Source: Onchocerca volvulus (taxonomy: Eukaryota > Nematoda > Chromadorea > Rhabditida > Onchocercidae). From it: 64,000 nt of DNA. A program made the translations under genes and the position numbers. The notes beneath the pieces are model-generated. The model was not told where the DNA came from, ran no database searches, and saw nothing but the letters and a program-made list of their open reading frames with translations. Shown in pieces: positions 37,746 through 48,823 of this stretch (within the stretch, counting starts at the first letter, position 1; every line of letters starts with the position of its first letter). The stretch covers positions 23,217,097 through 23,281,096 of the forward strand of contig HG738138.1 of assembly GCA_000499405.2 (NCBI GenBank), in the 5' to 3' direction.

Positions 37746-40700
37746 ATAGAAGGATATATGCATAGAAAAAGTTCTGGAAGTTATTTGAGGTCTTTGATGA
37801 GATCGCCGAATCCAAAACGTTTCCTGAAAAAGCACATGGCAGAAGTTGTCGTATTTGAGTTGCCAGAATGTGTAATCGAAGTTCTGATAGCTAAGCATGA
37901 AAGAAACAATTTTTAAAATGAAACTTAGATACTGACTTTGCAAAACAATCCATTTATTTAGTACAGTTAGGTATACGATGAATTCGCATGAGAAAAATGA
38001 TAGTAAAAGAAAGAATGCCAATTGCTGGAATAAATTTATATCAATGCCTGATTTAATGTAGGACGTCAATGATCTGGATAAAAGAAGACATGAAAATTTG
38101 AAATCTTTTTTCAAATTATCTTAATTTTGAAATTCGGTACTAACTTCCAAAGCTTATTAAGTCGAAAGAAATCTGAAATTTTATTGGAATCTATTTATTT
38201 TCAAAGACGCAAATCTCTTTTGGAAGCAATTCCTTTCATCTGTCCGAATCGACGAAATGATTATTCAATGAAATCCATTAAAAATAAAATTATAGTTATT
38301 GATAGATGTAAATATAAGCAAAATAACTGATAAATAGTTGACTTATTTCAATAACTTGAATTGAAATTCCGGGATCGTGGGTCCAAGTGAAGATGATTTT
38401 TCCCTGAAATTATGATCAACCCCTTTGAATTTGTTCAGCTCTGTTTGACATGATGTATTTGCGTTCCTTTTTCCGCTTCCAAAAATTGCAACACCGGATA
38501 ATCGTGATAGTTCTGAAAAAAAAAATGGTTATAAAATTAGGTATTCTATGAATAATGCTTTATTCTTTCATCTCTTCACATGGCTCTTTTTTCATCATTG
38601 CAGATAAAGTTGAAAAAAATCGAAATTTGGTATGTACCAATGGACCAATGTATCGACCAGATGGTGGTACCATTGTAGTATATGACTGTACTCTCTATCC
38701 ACGTGGTACTCTAAATGATGACCAAGTACGGCGAACATTTCGTGTTGATGGATATCGATGGGGAAATTCCAAAGGTGTTCATAATTTGAGCAATGGATTG
38801 CAAAAACGATACAATTTACTTTATTGCAAAAATGATTCACATGGTGATGATAGATTTATGTAAGTGTGGTCTTTACTTATATTTCTTTGATTTATCATTG
38901 TTAAGTCAAAAATATCTTGGTCAGATAGCAATGGATTAATTGATAATTCGACAGTCGACATTTTTTCCGATAGTGTCGTGAAAGTTGTTTGTGGAAAGTT
39001 TTTTTGTTGGGGATTGGAATTTGATGCAGATGATTTTGTTGTGTAATGAAGTCCTTGATATGACGAATTTTATTTGCCACAACTATAGTACACAATGAAT
39101 CGATGAATCTCGATTATACATCCGATAGTTTGGACTTCCTTTCATGGGAGGGAAATTATCTGAAGATATAACTAATTTGAACTTCCCTTTAAGAAGTTAT
39201 TTGCGGGTTACAGATAATTTAGACATTTCCGACTGAAGAAGATTAAAATTCAATTTGATGACAATTATCGTAGTTAATAGTACAAAAACAGATAACTTGT
39301 AAGAAAAAACTAAAAATCCCAAATTAATAATCCTATATTATATTGTCTTTTAAAAAATATTCACTTATGCTTAGAAAGTTTAATAAATTAAACACAAATA
39401 TATATAATAAACAAATTATGTAAATTATATTTATGTTTGGTTTATTAATAAGTTTATTAGTAAACTAAATATAAATATATATAATATATAAATTATGTAA
39501 ATTATATTTATATGTTATTATATTTATATTTAGTTTATTTAGCGTATTTATTTTATAGAATGGCTTTAGTTTGATTTTTTTTTTCATTTTTTTGTTTTTT
39601 TTTTTTCTTTCATCAAGGATGCTATTTTAGCACTTTTTTTGCGTCCTATTGCCTAAAAAAAAAAAAAAAAAGAAATCAAAAAATTTGCACTTATACCAGT
39701 AGTGATCAATTTCCAATGTATTGCCAATTCCGATAATTTTTCTTCTTTTGTTTCTGTAGTTTCATCGAATTCGTGTTTCAGTTGCTTTGTTGATTTTTTT
39801 CCTTGTTGGCTTTAGTTACCTTTATTTTTGGAGTAAATATCTTTCTCATAGTTATCTATCTTATAACGATGAATAATTTACATTCGTTTTCATTCCGCTA
39901 TGAGATGATCAAGTGCGTTCTTCTGTTCCTTGATCGCTTTATATTGTTGGGATTCGTTTCTAAGAGGTCAAGTTTAAATTCTTGATTTGTATTTCTGTCT
40001 TTGATCAGATCATATTCCTTTTGTAGAATTTCAAATTCATTCTATGTCTTGTTATGTTTACTTTGTGGTGTAGCATATTGATCGTCCATGGAACATAATC
40101 GAAATTTTGCACCAAATTTAATTTACAAATTATAGTTGTCGCTTTCAAATTTGACGTTTCTTCCTTGATGTTAGATTTGCATGTTAAGATTTCGTATTTT
40201 AATATTCTAGTCATTGCCAACCTTTAATGATTCTGTTCGTTCATTAGCTGCCATCAGTTATGTCTTTAGCTTATTATTTGTGGTTTCAATTATTTTAAGT
40301 TTGGATCATACTGCATTCATTTTTCCATTTTTATATTTCATTTTCAGCTTCTTATCGTGCTTTTTAAAAATCATATATGAGTTTCTAATTGATTTTTTAT
40401 ACATTCCATTTCATTTCATCTCTTCTTTTTCCTTTGCTAAAATTTCCTCAAACTGTTGTAAGGACTCTTTCATATTTTCAACTTATTGCGTAATTCATTG
40501 TTCCATTCATGCAACTTTGGATTTGAGTTCCTGGCTTGGCGGTATTACTTTTTTGCTCAGAATCTTTATTGCTGTTTACAATCAGCTGCTTATCGTTTTG
40601 TGGCAAGGAATATCACAATTTGCTTATTTCACTTGTCCTCTTCATATCGGTCACTGAATTAATTAAAATTGTTGAGTTCATTTTTTCTTTGACTGGACTA

Positions 40701-43700
40701 ACGATCTGTGAACTGTCCTTATATTTCTCTCTATTATAATTATTAGACGCATGTCCTGTTTGAAAGCAGTTGACACATGTCATTTTCCTCAAACATTCTG
40801 TCCGTTGTTTGGGAATAAGTTTGGCATTCCTTATCCCAAGTAGTCCCTATTACAAAGTGCGGAGGGTCTTCTTTTCTTTACTTTTGGTAGTTTTTGATTT
40901 GAATTTAACTCAAGGCCATCAGATTCTGTTTGGTTTATCTCGATTGATCTTTTTTCCCTATCAAGAATTTGAGTCCTAGTTACTCCTTCATTTTTTTGGA
41001 CTAATTTCGCTAAGAACTGTCTGATTTTGGTTATATTCCCTTTTTTTTTTGTTCTGATTTTAATTGATAACCTTTGTCTAAGATCCAAGCTGGCAATCTG
41101 TTTTCAATAGTTGTTTCGATACTAGAGTGTTTTAGGTTCTCACTCTTGCTTCTAGTTGTTGAAAAACTCTTCGATTGCTTCGACGACTGATTTCCATTCT
41201 TTATTATTTCTTTTGGTAGATTGGAATTTGTTGTATAGCAACTTCTTTATGTTATATATATATATATATTTTTTAATATTTGTTATATTTTTTCGAATAT
41301 TTTCCTTATCAATTTTTAATTCTCTATGGCGATGTCATAACCTCTCACAGCTGGTAAAGTATCTCCTCCCAGACATGAAATTAGGAAATTGAATTTTTGA
41401 ATCTCTGGGATTCTTCGCAGATGTATAGCTGCGTTGAAGCTGCTCCAGAATTCTCACCACAACTTTGGGTCACCACTGAAGATTGGTAGTGGTAGTTGTG
41501 GCAAATTTATAGTTGCATGATAGGTAGTGAGAATGTCTCTCTTAGTAGAGTTGATTCTTTGGTATTTTCGTTTAAATGTTGGAAAGCTAATTCGAATTCA
41601 TCAATACATATGTTTAAAGTGATGATTGTTTCCTTCCCACAATTTATTAAATTTAAGATGTCCTTTTTGTCATTGACCATTGTATATTTTCCTTCGTCTT
41701 TTTTTGCAGAGGCATCTCCGTTTGTATGAATTCCAACCAATTCTAACTGATTGACTCGAACGTATCAACACAGAGTTCAAGGAATTTGATTTTTTCCTTA
41801 ATGATCTGTTTCTTGATCTGATATTTTTGTAATTCTCGCGGAAGGCTTCGATCCGATGGTGTTAGATCGAATTTTTTTTTCATCAAGAAGTTACAGGATC
41901 TTCTCTTTCGTTGGCTGTACTAATCTAGTCAGACTGATAGATATATCCCGGCTCATGGCTCTAAAAAAATTGTGAAAGTTTTTGGAAGGTTTTTTGTTGG
42001 GGATTGGAATTTGGTACAGATGATTTTGGTGTGTAATGAAATCCTTGATATGACGAATTTTATTTATCGCAACTATAATACGCAATAAATCGATGAATGT
42101 CGATCATACAACCGATAGCTTGGACTTCCTTTCATAGAAGAGAAATCATCTGAAGATAAAGGTAATTTGAACTTTGGGAAGTTATGTGGGTTTATAGTTA
42201 TTTTCAAGAGGCTGTGGAATACCGATTCTAGCAAAGGACTGAATGCTATGAGTGATTAGAGCAAATGATTAATGAATGAATGAATTCCCTCAGATAACCT
42301 CTTTTATAGTAAAGTTGTTACTCAATGTTACCATAACAATACATAATGCACAGTGTGTTAATTATAACATAAAGGTCAAAATTTCCCATGTACTAAGACA
42401 TCTCTATATACAAAGATTTTTAATTAATTCGTCATATCTGTATTCCAAAAAATATTTCGGTCTTTACGACAGATAGTTTCGTCTGTGACTCCTTCATTAG
42501 CTGAAAGACTACCTGAAATGAGTGAGCTTAAGATGATGGAAATTCATTAAAGATGATTATTTTCAAAGTCAAATTTCATTTTTCCCTTCCAAACTTCAGC
42601 TGATACATTGGTTCATTGACGGTTCATTTTTAATAATCTTTTTCCATAAATACGAGTCTATTTTATTTTAATATATGATGGATAAAATATATATTATTAG
42701 TTTGAATCTGATTTTTTATTCTGTTTGAAAATAGATTCGATTTAAAGATTTTGTACTTAATATTTTAAAGTAAATTTAAAGTTAAGGTTAATTATGATGA
42801 ATCTAAAGTTAAAAACAATTATAATGTGAAGACTATAGTTAAAATTTTTTTAAAATTGAATCATCCCATCAAATCAGAAAAAAAAAAAAAGAATTTCAGA
42901 CTAACCAAATTTTGCAGACGTTGCGAATATTCGCGAGAGCCATGTGGTTTGGTACTTTTCCATTACATTGGCGACCACGTTGTTGCAGCCCAAGTGTCTG
43001 ATAATGCTCCGCATGGAAATGCTAAACGTACCAATCAGCCATTCCTCCGCACATTACCAATTATATTGCAAGAAGTGAAAGAACAAAGTATCATGAACAA
43101 TAATGCAGTTGAGGTAAATCTGAAAATTTTAGCCGAAGAGGATCTTGTTCCGATGACACCATTTATCGGAATTATCAGAAATTGTATCTTTTGGATTTTG
43201 ATTCCAGTGCAATAGTACGTATTAAAAATCATATCTGTTTTTATCTCGTCATCTTATCTATGAAATCTTTAGGAACAACTAGGCAATCGTTTTTCTGTCC
43301 TTTTGTTTTATATTATTTATGGAAGATAATAGGGAAGACCAGACAATAGGTTGCCATACTTTTGTTTCAAATAAATCATAAGCAGTGGAAAAAAACCGAT
43401 TTCAATTTCGATTAGATCTATTTTTCCTCCCGATCTCTTTATTGTAAGTTCCCTTTAGCCAATTTTGCATCAGTTAGTGTTTGATGTTGTTATATTTAGT
43501 TTCGTTAACAGATTGAAATGCAATTTAGCATCCGAAAACTGAAATATTTCTGTCAAAAAGTTGAATTTGCATTAGGATTTTCAAATAGTTTCTAGACAAA
43601 ACATCCGGCTTTTTTCTAAATTTTGAAATATTTCTATCATTAGATTTATGATCGATTAACGGAGCAAAGTATTTATGACCAATGCGCTAGCAGCTCGCGA

Positions 43701-43902
43701 GTTACTCCACGCAGATTACGTAACAAGGAACAAGTGAGAAACGTGATGAAATCATTCCGACAGAAGTTGGCCCGGAATAGTTTGGTTAGTAAAAATTTTG
43801 AGTTTTGGATTTGCATTTGGAATTTAAATTTGTTTGATAATAGTACCATTTGTTTATATCAGCATTGCCGGCAAGTTATCCTTACTGCACCTGGAAACAG
43901 GT
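37502..43902 (+). CDS. Unrecognised protein, possibly FLYWCH/MULE-like DNA-binding
   Basis: Exons join in frame from an ATG at 37502 (MDEPYLRKPRIVYRTG): 37502-37592, 38604-38859, 42918-43206 (or from 42900), 43644-43784 and a short exon from 43863. The protein has two Cys-containing segments (NLLYCKND and RCEYSREPCGLVLFHYIGDHV), a middle helical part (LPIILQEVKEQS), and a basic segment RVTPRRLRNKEQVRNVMKSF. This order recalls nematode proteins with a FLYWCH- or MULE-transposase-derived DNA-binding region, but the match is by impression only. The junction with the next exon (44394) is ambiguous: one donor ends this protein after about a dozen more residues, another fuses it in frame to PPCDC. 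An LTR element sits in the large intron. The first donor is duplicated 24 bp apart. Confidence 0.6.
38974..39212 (-). repeat. LTR, left copy
   Basis: This copy aligns along its length with 41971-42196, sharing blocks such as TTGTTGGGGATTGGAATTTG and CTTGATATGACGAATTTTAT. The exact ends are approximate. Scattered substitutions between the copies indicate an old insertion. Confidence 0.8.
39250..41870 (-). pseudogene. Degenerate BEL/Pao gag-like region
   Basis: Between the LTRs the minus strand holds broken gag-like coding sequence, best preserved at 41740-41507 and 41088-40745. The DUF1759-like and zinc-knuckle order (CVNCFQTGHASNN, last ligand lost) fits BEL/Pao elements. Plus-strand open frames in the same place are Phe/Leu-rich shadows. 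The AT-palindromic segment at 39390-39540 has no coding signal. Confidence 0.65.
41971..42196 (-). repeat. LTR, right copy
   Basis: This is the partner of the copy at 38974-39212, in direct orientation. It is the 5' LTR with respect to the minus-strand gag remnant. Confidence 0.8.
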
Positions 43903-44393
43903 ATATAATTCGAAAAATATCGGAATCTGAACTGCACGGGATCAAAGATGTGACTTCGTCCTCACACATTTGACCATCGTCTTACGAATTTGCATTACTT
44001 TCGTCTCCTTACCCGACATAGCTGTTCTGTTTGCCGGTGGCACGTCTGTAATTGGTTTTTACTTGTGTGCTCTGTGTTTATGGTGTTCGAAAATTGCGTG
44101 ATTTCTCTTTATTTGTTTTTATAGAAAGATAGGTTTTCAAAATGTTTGCAATTTTTGGAGCAGGTGTTATGCATTAGGCATATTTAGCCTTTACATTTTG
44201 GTATGAAAAATATCCTATTTATTACTTCGCATGTTGTACGAAAAATGATTTTTTTTTTGTTAGAAATAATTAGTGCGAACTGATTATACGCTGCTTTTGA
44301 ACAGTGAATGTCAGTATTGATAATTTTTCATAATTTCTACATTGAATAAGATGAAATTGTATTTTATCGAACTGAGTTGGATTTGTCTTGCAG

Positions 44394-46367
44394 TACATTC
44401 ACCCACGACCAGCCTCCTTATATGTGACGGAACAAGAAACATCAGCACTTGGAGGACGTATTTTACACAGAGCAAAACCAGAATTAAGCAGAAACCAAGT
44501 TATTGAAGACAGTGTTTTTGAAGGACAGGAAGGTATGCCAGACGGTCAACCGCCTGTTATGTTGAAAAAAGCTCGGGTTGATGATGATTCAGATTCCAGT
44601 TATGCGCCGATTGATGTAACAACAGTTGATGTAAGTTAATGCTTTTAAGAATTTTAAATTTCATATTTCGTTCATACAGATAAAAGGAAATTCGAGTCGG
44701 TGTAATTGAAAACAAATAGGGATTACGATTGTAGTAGATCGGCGATAGTGATCGACAATGCTTTTTTTTGAAAGAGTTGAATCTAAATAGTTGTGTTTCT
44801 GTTAAATCCGGACTCAGTAGCTTCAACTCTTTAATAATTCGATCTTGATAATTTGATTATGAATAAAGCGAATAAGAATAGAGTGAGATTTCCATCTCTG
44901 AATATTTTTCACTTTATTATTGATTTTTCTAATTCCAGACTCAGAGTATAAAAACACGAACGCCTTATGGATCGGATCATTCTTTCACTCGGCAAGGCGG
45001 TAAATTTCATCTTCTGATTGGTATAACCGGATCAGTCGCATCAATCAAACTTCCTGAACTGATCACAGAACTTTATAAGAATAGTCCTGAGGAAAAATTG
45101 GTATGTCTTGTGCAGTCTTCATATTTTCAAAAATAACGAGAATAGCGAAGCTGTCTGTAAATCAATTTTAGTACTAACTTTTGCGCATTTATTTAGGTTA
45201 TTCGAGTAGTTGCAACCGATGCTGCACGAACATTTATTGATGAATCAACATTTGATGTTCCCATTTATAATGATTTGGATGAATGGAGTATGTGGAAGAA
45301 ACGTGGTGATCCAGTTCTACATATTGGTCAATCTTAGATTTGATTTTTACTGCCTAAATCAAAGTTTTGGCAAATGATTAGTAGTTTGACTGCGTATCCT
45401 GTATAGGTATCAGTCGACGAATATGTCACCAGAATGCTAAGGATGTTTTATTCTCTAGTTGAATTATCATTAATTTCAACCTTATGTTGTTAATGGTCAA
45501 AAAGCAGTACTTTTTGATCTGTTTCCAAGCTTTTTAGCATGACATCATTCATTTTTTGTGTTTGTTCTTATATATTGTCCTTTCTACTTTTGTGGTGAAT
45601 TTGACTTCATGTTTGCTTGTTTTAATTATTTTGTCTAATATTAAATTTATCGAGACATGCAAATTCAAGAAATCCGAGTATTTTTAGAATTAAGAAAATG
45701 GTCGGATGCGATGTTAATTGCACCACTGGATGCAAATTCAATGGCGAAAATAGCGAATGGTATATGCGATAACATTTTGCTGTCCATTGTACGCGCATGG
45801 GATCCACGAAAACCCTTGTACTATGCACCAGCAATGAATGTTGCCATGTGGGAAAATCCGCTAACGTATCAGCATCGTAAAGTTTTGAAGGAATTATTAC
45901 GATATAAGGTAAAATGTTTCCCAATGATTCCCTCGTTTTTTTTTTTTTATTGAATTATCTCAAATTTTTAGTTCTAATTACAGTTGGAAAACTTTGACTC
46001 AGTTACCATAATATTCATTGCTTCTTAAGCTTCATTAAAAAGTGCAAAATCAGTCCAAAGTCAAGTAAGCATTCAGAAAAAAGTTAATTCTAATTATTTG
46101 ACTTTTCTCCTCTTTTCTGTTATTTTGAATCCTGAAAAAATAGATCAGTTCGTGAACTATTTCTTATATCTACTGTCAGATTTTCGTTGAATGCTTCATT
46201 GGATTATTCTGAAGTTCTTTTTCCAGGAAATACCGCCAATTGAAAAAGAATTAATGTGTGGTGATAGTGGCTTGGGCGCTATGGCATCTGTGCAGATGGT
46301 GGCATCAATAGTCGCTAGCGAAGTGAAGAATCGTTTCGCTGTTTACTCTGATAATTCATCACTATAA
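44394..46367 (+). CDS. PPCDC: Phosphopantothenoylcysteine decarboxylase (PPCDC)
   Basis: PPCDC is the FMN-dependent HFCD-family enzyme that decarboxylates 4'-phosphopantothenoylcysteine to 4'-phosphopantetheine in coenzyme A synthesis. Exons 44394-44630, 44939-45100, 45197-45326, 45688-45908 and 46227-46367 join in frame to 296 codons. The catalytic core starts at KFHLLIGITGSVASIKLPEL. It contains the active-site His in VLHIELRKW (split by the third intron), the flavoprotein APAMNVAMW motif near 45830, and the substrate-clamp motif KELMCGDSGLGAMA with its Cys near 46258. The core matches the usual length of about 200. The first about 100 residues (including YIHPRPASLYVTEQE and an acidic DDDSDSSYAP stretch) are not part of known PPCDC and lack an obvious start Met, which suggests that they continue from the upstream exons. 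Confidence 0.92.
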
Positions 46368-47493
46368 CTTCTTGTTCTCTCTTTTTTTTTTCTTACTTCT
46401 GCTGTTTGTTAATGTAATATCGTTCCATTATCGATTATCGAATAATTTGTTTCATTTTGTACAGTTCACAAAAGATCGCGAACTTTTTTTCTGTCTTTTA
46501 TGCTTTTCTGTTAGCTGCAGATCCATTGCATGAAATAATTTATAGTCGATTCCATCGGTCGTTTTAAAAAAACCGTATACTCTTTTCTGGCATGTGATCA
46601 TTCCTAACAAGGAATATTTGACGAATATTTTTATTGTTATCAGAGTCTTTTGCTGTTGAAAATTTTCGGTCGCAGCTATTATACAAGAGTGCTTCAGATC
46701 AGTTCTATACGACCATAATTTAGTTTCAATTGCAAATTAGAAAATTTGTTGAAATTGCATCCTTCATTTGTTTTTATAATTATAAAATTTTTTCTTTATT
46801 TGGTTTTTTTCTTTAATTTTTTAATTCAAATTTCTACTTTTTGAGTTCCTCATAGAAATTTAAATGCTGTTTTTTTTATAGCTTTACATAATTTGATTGT
46901 ATTCTTTGCTATCTTTTTAACCTGAAAAAAGTTCAGGTAATAGATTTGTGCTGGGAGTTTAAATTTTTAATTTGTTTTTTAGAATAAAGATTGTGAATCA
47001 TCATGGTTTTGCACATTATTATCGTTTTGCACATCATTTGGAATTTACATATTTGAAGCTTTTTGAATTAATCGGTTAACTATTGCTAAGGAAATAATAA
47101 AAGAAGCTGAAAAGCGTAAAGCAGTGAACAATTTACGTTTGTGAATTATTGTTGTAACCTAAGTCAGGGATAATTCTTCTGAAAGTTAAAGTACACTCGA
47201 AATTGGCCTCATTTGGGATTCTAGTTGTACCATGAGAGATTGAATAGGAACTTTTTTTTTTTTTTTGTTGCTAGAATACGTTACATGTGGGATGGAGGGA
47301 CTTTTGACGTAGAACGGATAATTTAAGCTAAATTTTAAATGACCTCAAAGCAATTTACTGTTAACATAAATAATTTTAAGATTTCAAACAAGAATGATCT
47401 CGGGGAAAAACTTGATGAAGTAGTTGTAAAAAATTCACGTATCATTATTGAAAAATCATTTCCGAGCGAAATTTTCATGTATTTCTTCAAGAA

Positions 47494-48823
47494 ATGTGGA
47501 TATTTGGTTATGGTTCGCTATTGTGGTATACGGATTTCCCATATCAAAATGTCGTTCCTGGTATTGTACGAGGTTATTCACGTCGTTTTTGGCAACTCAG
47601 TCCCGATCATAGAGGCACAGCGAGCAGTGTTGGTTCTTTTTCCACGACATGTAGGTAAGAGATGATATCACTTATGTTGTAAAAAAAAAGAAAAAAAAAA
47701 AAGACGCATAAAAAGTGACGCGCTGTTGTCGCGATATGCTAATTGTCTGGATTATGTTTTATTGGGCGGGAGAATTGCACTCATTCATCTTTTCCAACGA
47801 ATTGAGATTATAAGATTGTTTTAGGATAAGACGGCAATTTTATTAAATTTATCGTTTTCATGTAATCTTTTCTCGTAAGGAAGTGAAGCATTTGTAGCCT
47901 GGCCGTACAGTAACATTGGTACCAGATGAAAAGGGTTCTTGCTGGGGTTTAGCATACGAAGTTGCTGAGGAGCAGGCATCAAATACAATCAAATATTTGG
48001 ATGTACGAGAAAAAGCTGGCTATTTGGTGAATTTATCATTTAATGAAATTAAATTCTTCAAAAATTAAAAGATTATTATCTTTGTTCGTCATTCGAAAGG
48101 CTTCATAGATTGGATTTCTTGATTGTCAAATAATGCATTTTCCATTTCAATATTTCCATTAATTGAATCTTATAATTTTCAGAGAAAAGAAGTGATGTTT
48201 TATCCGGATAATGGTGGCCCATTTTTCCCGATAAATGTTTATTTGGCTGCTGAAGAGCAGAATCCTTACTTCACAGGTCCTACCGATGAGAAAAGCATTG
48301 TGCACGCCGTAAGTTATCTCGAGCCAAATAAAATTGTTTTAATATTTTTCGTTTTAAAATATTGTTTTAATATATGGCTTACGCATATACTAAAATATTG
48401 TTACTCTCGAACAAATTAGGAATTAGAAAGAATACCGTACAAAATAAAATGTTCCTGATAAACTTTCGTTTTTTTTTTTTTTTTCTTATAAAATTTTATT
48501 TGTTGTAATATAATTTATAAACATCTAAAGTGAATATTCTGCAATTAAGTTTATACATTTTATGAAATTTATTTGCACTTGAATACATTTTTAAGATACT
48601 TAAAGCTCGTGGGCTCAGTGGAACAAATATTGAATACGTCCTACGATTAGCAGAATGCGTACATCGAATGGCGCCGCATATTAACGATGAACATTTGTTT
48701 ACAATTGAGAAAAAAGTCGTGGAAGAGTGTCGTCAATTGAATATTCAAGACGATTATCTAGCTAGCTATCTGGATCAGCATCAAAAATATCAAACTGAAT
48801 CGCATAATAAAACTGTAAACTAA
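47494..48823 (+). CDS. CHAC2: ChaC-family gamma-glutamylcyclotransferase
   Basis: ChaC enzymes degrade cytosolic glutathione to 5-oxoproline and Cys-Gly. Four exons (47494-47628, 47898-48026, 48183-48308, 48596-48823) join in phase 0 throughout to give 205 residues. The protein starts MWIFGYGSLLWYTDFPY, the substrate-binding loop of the family. SPDHRGT and PGRTVTLVP follow, then YLDVREKAGY with the presumed catalytic Glu at residue 83. The size and the lack of an N-terminal extension are closer to ChaC2 than ChaC1, but the nematode protein may be equally distant from both. The first donor (AGT|GTTGGT) is weak; a stronger GTAAGA at about 47656 would break the frame. The C-terminal 20 residues are Gln/Asn-rich. 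Confidence 0.93.

Larger units (their letters stand above)
38974..42196 (-). mobile_element. BEL/Pao-type LTR retrotransposon remnant, gag only
   Basis: Two similar copies of about 230-240 bp flank about 2.8 kb of internal sequence. On the minus strand the interior reads, with many stops and frameshifts, as a Pao-like gag. Visible parts are an N-terminal coiled region (41740-41500), a block like KIRQFLAKLVQKNEG (about 41040-40990) and a degenerate zinc knuckle CVNCFQTGHASNN (about 40785-40745), after which only Lys-rich debris remains. No reverse transcriptase or integrase is present. The element lies antisense within an intron of the 37.5 kb gene. No clear target-site duplication was found. 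Confidence 0.75.

Noticed and set aside
37443..38114. A long minus-strand open frame of 223 codons
   Set aside because: It is antisense to the first exon of the 37.5 kb gene and stays open mainly because of the GC-rich island. It has no start context, no domain, and its downstream part is AT-rich filler.
39803..41392. Plus-strand Phe/Leu-rich frames between the LTRs
   Set aside because: They are antisense shadows of Lys-rich gag debris on the minus strand.
43035..43232. Minus-strand frame over the 42.9-43.2 kb exon
   Set aside because: It is a shadow of the plus-strand exon, which has proper splice sites and Cys motifs.
47640..47665. Strong GTAAGA donor for ChaC exon 1
   Set aside because: Using it shifts the conserved PGRTVTLV segment out of frame and gives a stop. 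The earlier weak donor preserves the family alignment.
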